From Burkholderiaceae bacterium (GTDB lineage Bacteria > Pseudomonadota > Gammaproteobacteria > Burkholderiales > Burkholderiaceae_C): a stretch of 8,674 nucleotides of DNA. Where the stretch lies: assembly GCA_030726195.1 (NCBI GenBank), contig JANREF010000081.1, forward strand, positions 1 to 8,674. The letters are read 5' to 3'. The notes under the pieces were generated by a model. The model was given only the letters and a program-made list of their open reading frames with translations, had not been told where the DNA came from and searched no databases. The translations under genes were made by a program, and so were the position numbers. How positions within the stretch are numbered: the stretch's first letter is position 1; the number at the start of each line of letters is the position of its first letter. Below are positions 7,415 through 8,674 of this stretch, one piece after another.

Positions 7415-7530
7415 AGTGTGCGCACCGTATTTGTCGTGAATGCCGCGAATCTCGCGCCTGATGTATGTGAGGGGTGCGTGGCGCAAGGGCACTCGCCCCA
7501 GACCACGCTATCCGTTGATGTCAGCCTTGA
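7415..7530. other. yebC-purD intergenic region (116 bp)
   Basis: The longest gap within the minus-strand block except the nadD-rsfS gap. It holds the inverted repeat described separately (7476-7508) and a small one, cgcga-atc-tcgcg at 7444-7456. No convincing promoter hexamers or known riboswitch were recognised. It could hold a purD promoter or a partial transcription stop after yebC. Confidence 0.5.
7476..7508 (-). promoter_or_regulatory. Two-part hairpin between yebC and purD
   Basis: The outer arms gcgtgg (7476-7481) and ccacgc (7503-7508) pair perfectly. Inside, gggc (7487-7490) and gccc (7495-7498) close a 4-nt loop, with an asymmetric internal loop between the two stems. It starts 22 nt after the yebC stop. 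No T-run follows on the transcribed strand, so it is not a standard intrinsic terminator. It may slow polymerase, protect the yebC mRNA 3' end, or be chance in GC-rich DNA. Confidence 0.4.
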
Positions 7531-8262
7531 TCACTCGCCCAAGTCGAGGGCTGCGTTGTGAAATACGTCTTGCACGTCGTCCAAGTCTTCCAGCATGTCC
7601 AGTAGCTTTTGCATGCGCACGGCATCGTCACCGGCCATGTCGATTGAATTTTCGGCACGCATGGTGACCTCGGCCACCTCTGGTTGCAAGCCCGCCGCCA
7701 CCAATGCGGCTTTCACGGCTTCAAAGTCGGTGGGCGCACACAGCACTTCCAATGCACCGTCTTCGTCGGTCAGCACATCTTCTGCACCCGCCTCCAAGGC
7801 CACTTCCATCACCTTGTCTTCATCAGTACCTGGCGCAAACACGATTTGCCCGCAATGCTTGAACTGAAACGCCACCGAACCCTCGGTGCCCAAATTACCG
7901 CCGTGCTTACTCAAGGCATGGCGCACGGCTGCCACGGTGCGCACTTTGTTGTCGGTCATGGTGTCAATAATGACTGCCGCACCACCAATGCCGTAGCCCT
8001 CGTAACGAATTTCTTCGTAGTTCACGCCCTCGAGGTTGCCTGTGGCTTTGTCGATGTTGCGCTTGATGGTGTCGGCCGGCATGTTGGCAGCTTTGGCCTT
8101 GTCTATGGCCAAGCGCAAACGCGGATTGGCGTCGAGATCGGCACCACCGTGACGCGCCGCGACCATGATTTCGCGGATCACCCGCGTCCACACACGACCG
8201 CGTTTTTCGTCTTGACGGCCTTTTCTGTGCTGAATATTGGCCCACTTGCTATGACCTGCCAT
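7531..8262 (-). CDS. yebC: YebC/PmpR family (TACO1-like) protein
   Basis: Family with two reported roles: DNA-binding transcriptional regulation (PmpR in Pseudomonas) and, more recently, help to ribosomes stalled on difficult sequences such as polyproline, like mitochondrial TACO1. Which applies here is not visible. The 243 aa protein matches the usual length (246 in E. coli). It begins with the invariant [14 protein letters not shown] and continues with [12 protein letters not shown] (21-32), [15 protein letters not shown] (48-62), [10 protein letters not shown] (66-75), [14 protein letters not shown] (87-100) and [14 protein letters not shown] (121-134). It ends with the acidic segment [17 protein letters not shown] (220-236). 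The ATG at 8260-8262 has the best ribosome site in the window. The frame is open for 97 more codons upstream, but that stretch does not resemble the family. It is the first gene of the leftward block and is divergent from the plus-strand gene at 8596. Confidence 0.97.
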   Translation of the reverse strand: MAGHSKWANIQHRKGRQDEKRGRVWTRVIREIMVAARHGGADLDANPRLRLAIDKAKAANMPADTIKRNIDKATGNLEGVNYEEIRYEGYGIGGAAVIIDTMTDNKVRTVAAVRHALSKHGGNLGTEGSVAFQFKHCGQIVFAPGTDEDKVMEVALEAGAEDVLTDEDGALEVLCAPTDFEAVKAALVAAGLQPEVAEVTMRAENSIDMAGDDAVRMQKLLDMLEDLDDVQDVFHNAALDLGE

Positions 8263-8268
8263 GAGAAA

Positions 8269-8275
8269 CCCTCTT
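8269..8275 (-). promoter_or_regulatory. Shine-Dalgarno site of yebC
   Basis: aagaggg on the minus strand, 6 nt before the ATG at 8262. It is a good match to the anti-Shine-Dalgarno and decides the yebC start against the longer open frame. Confidence 0.75.
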
Positions 8276-8356
8276 ATGTACTGTAGGCTGAATGTAGTAA
8301 GGCGGCGCGCCGGCCTGGAACCCATGCGGGCTGGGCGGTTGCGCTGCTGGTACGTC

Positions 8357-8362
8357 ATTGTA
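8357..8362 (-). promoter_or_regulatory. Candidate -10 element for yebC
   Basis: tacaat on the minus strand matches the sigma70 -10 consensus at 5 of 6 positions. It would start transcription near 8350, about 88 nt upstream of the yebC ATG. No good -35 lies at 16-18 nt, so this is only a weak candidate. Confidence 0.25.
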
Positions 8363-8504
8363 CTTTCGAGCCCGAGATGTCCTGTACCCACCAAAGCCTG
8401 TGTCGTGTGCGTGCCACCAACAGGGCTTAAACCGTCAATAATGGTCACTCGAAGCGAACGGCGGTCGCTGCAGGGCCAGGTGCTGCGACTGGTTGTCATT
8501 GCCA

Positions 8505-8518
8505 GGCTGGCGCCAGCC
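8505..8518. promoter_or_regulatory. Perfect 14-bp palindrome upstream of the rightward gene
   Basis: ggctggcgccagcc reads the same on both strands and sits 77 nt before the ATG at 8596. It could be an operator for a dimeric regulator or, as RNA, a hairpin tip. GC richness makes a chance origin possible. Confidence 0.35.
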
Positions 8519-8595
8519 CGCTGCGGCACGACCTCAAGTGCGCGCTGGTCCACGCAGCCTGTGCGAAAGCCCTCGCCGCGTTACACAACTGACCT

Positions 8596-8674
8596 ATGAA
8601 AAACACCTTGTACATCCTACTTGCCATGCTCATTGCCCTACCCGCCTTGTTGATTGTTGCCGGCCAGTTGGGCA
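8596..8674 (+). CDS. 5' end of a membrane-anchored or exported protein, possibly DUF1499 (partial)
   Basis: Only 26 codons are visible before the window ends. The peptide starts MKNTLYILLAMLIALPALLI and continues VAGQLG. A short positive start with one Lys precedes a hydrophobic run of about 19 residues, so it is a signal peptide or a single N-terminal membrane helix. The ending GQLG after the hydrophobic stretch recalls the DUF1499 proteins I remember next to yebC in Comamonadaceae, but this is memory-based and weak. The ATG at 8596-8598 has no strong ribosome site. It is divergent from yebC. The rest of the gene is outside the window. Confidence 0.6.
   Translation, partial: MKNTLYILLAMLIALPALLIVAGQLG

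Larger units (their letters stand above)
8263..8595. other. Divergent intergenic region between yebC and the plus-strand gene
   Basis: 333 bp with no gene that I can support. The reading frames that stay open on both strands give Arg-rich, family-less protein. It must carry the promoter for the yebC-led transcript and probably one for the rightward gene. It holds a perfect 14-bp palindrome and two further inverted repeats that share an arm (8453-8469 and 8464-8489). No tRNA or known RNA family was recognised. Confidence 0.6.

Noticed and set aside
7415..7492. A 26-residue longer PurD starting at GTG 7490-7492
   Set aside because: PurD proteins begin just before KVLVIG, the ATG at 7414 gives the expected length, and the GTG lies inside a hairpin.
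8263..8553. A 97-codon N-terminal extension of yebC or a separate small gene
   Set aside because: The YebC family starts at MAGHSKW, a good ribosome site precedes that ATG, and the extension begins with GTG and shows no family features.
1..8674. Mobile elements, CRISPR arrays, tRNA or rRNA genes, defence or toxin systems
   Set aside because: Reading both strands, I found no transposase, no spaced direct repeats of CRISPR type, no cloverleaf-like sequence and no gene outside the housekeeping set apart from the partial gene at the right edge.

Overview
This window is a housekeeping block from a betaproteobacterium, most likely Burkholderiales and probably Comamonadaceae. I infer this from the style of the protein sequences and from the gene order yebC - purD - acyltransferase - hemF - nadD - rsfS - rlmH - maf - rng, which I recall from that family. 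No search was run. Nine complete genes lie on the minus strand and read from right to left. A tenth, cut by the right edge, starts divergently on the plus strand. I see no mobile element, tRNA, rRNA, CRISPR array or phage gene.

Layout in transcription order: yebC (7531-8262) is followed by a 116-bp gap with a hairpin, then purD (6128-7414). A PlsC-type acyltransferase (5379-6131) overlaps purD by 4 nt. hemF (4389-5363) follows after 15 nt, and nadD (3724-4392, GTG start) overlaps hemF by 4 nt. After a 125-nt gap come rsfS (2642-3598), rlmH (2159-2626), maf (1492-2133) and rng (4-1488), spaced by 15, 25 and 3 nt. The tight spacing suggests one or two long transcripts. Likely breaks are the yebC-purD gap and the nadD-rsfS gap.

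The products fall into two themes. One is cofactor and metabolite synthesis: purine (PurD), haem (HemF), NAD (NadD) and phospholipid (acyltransferase). The other is ribosome and RNA function: YebC, RsfS (blocks subunit joining), RlmH (23S rRNA pseudouridine methylation) and RNase G (16S rRNA 5' end maturation), plus the nucleotide-pool protein Maf. The pairing nadD-rsfS-rlmH is widely conserved in bacteria.

The most unusual feature is the RsfS protein. A normal domain of about 125 residues is followed by about 183 residues of Lys/Ala/Pro-rich, histone H1-like tail with a net charge near +51. Smaller oddities are 12-bp tandem duplications at three places, a structured yebC-purD gap, and a 333-bp divergent intergenic region with a 14-bp perfect palindrome. 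Nothing here looks like an undescribed multi-gene system.
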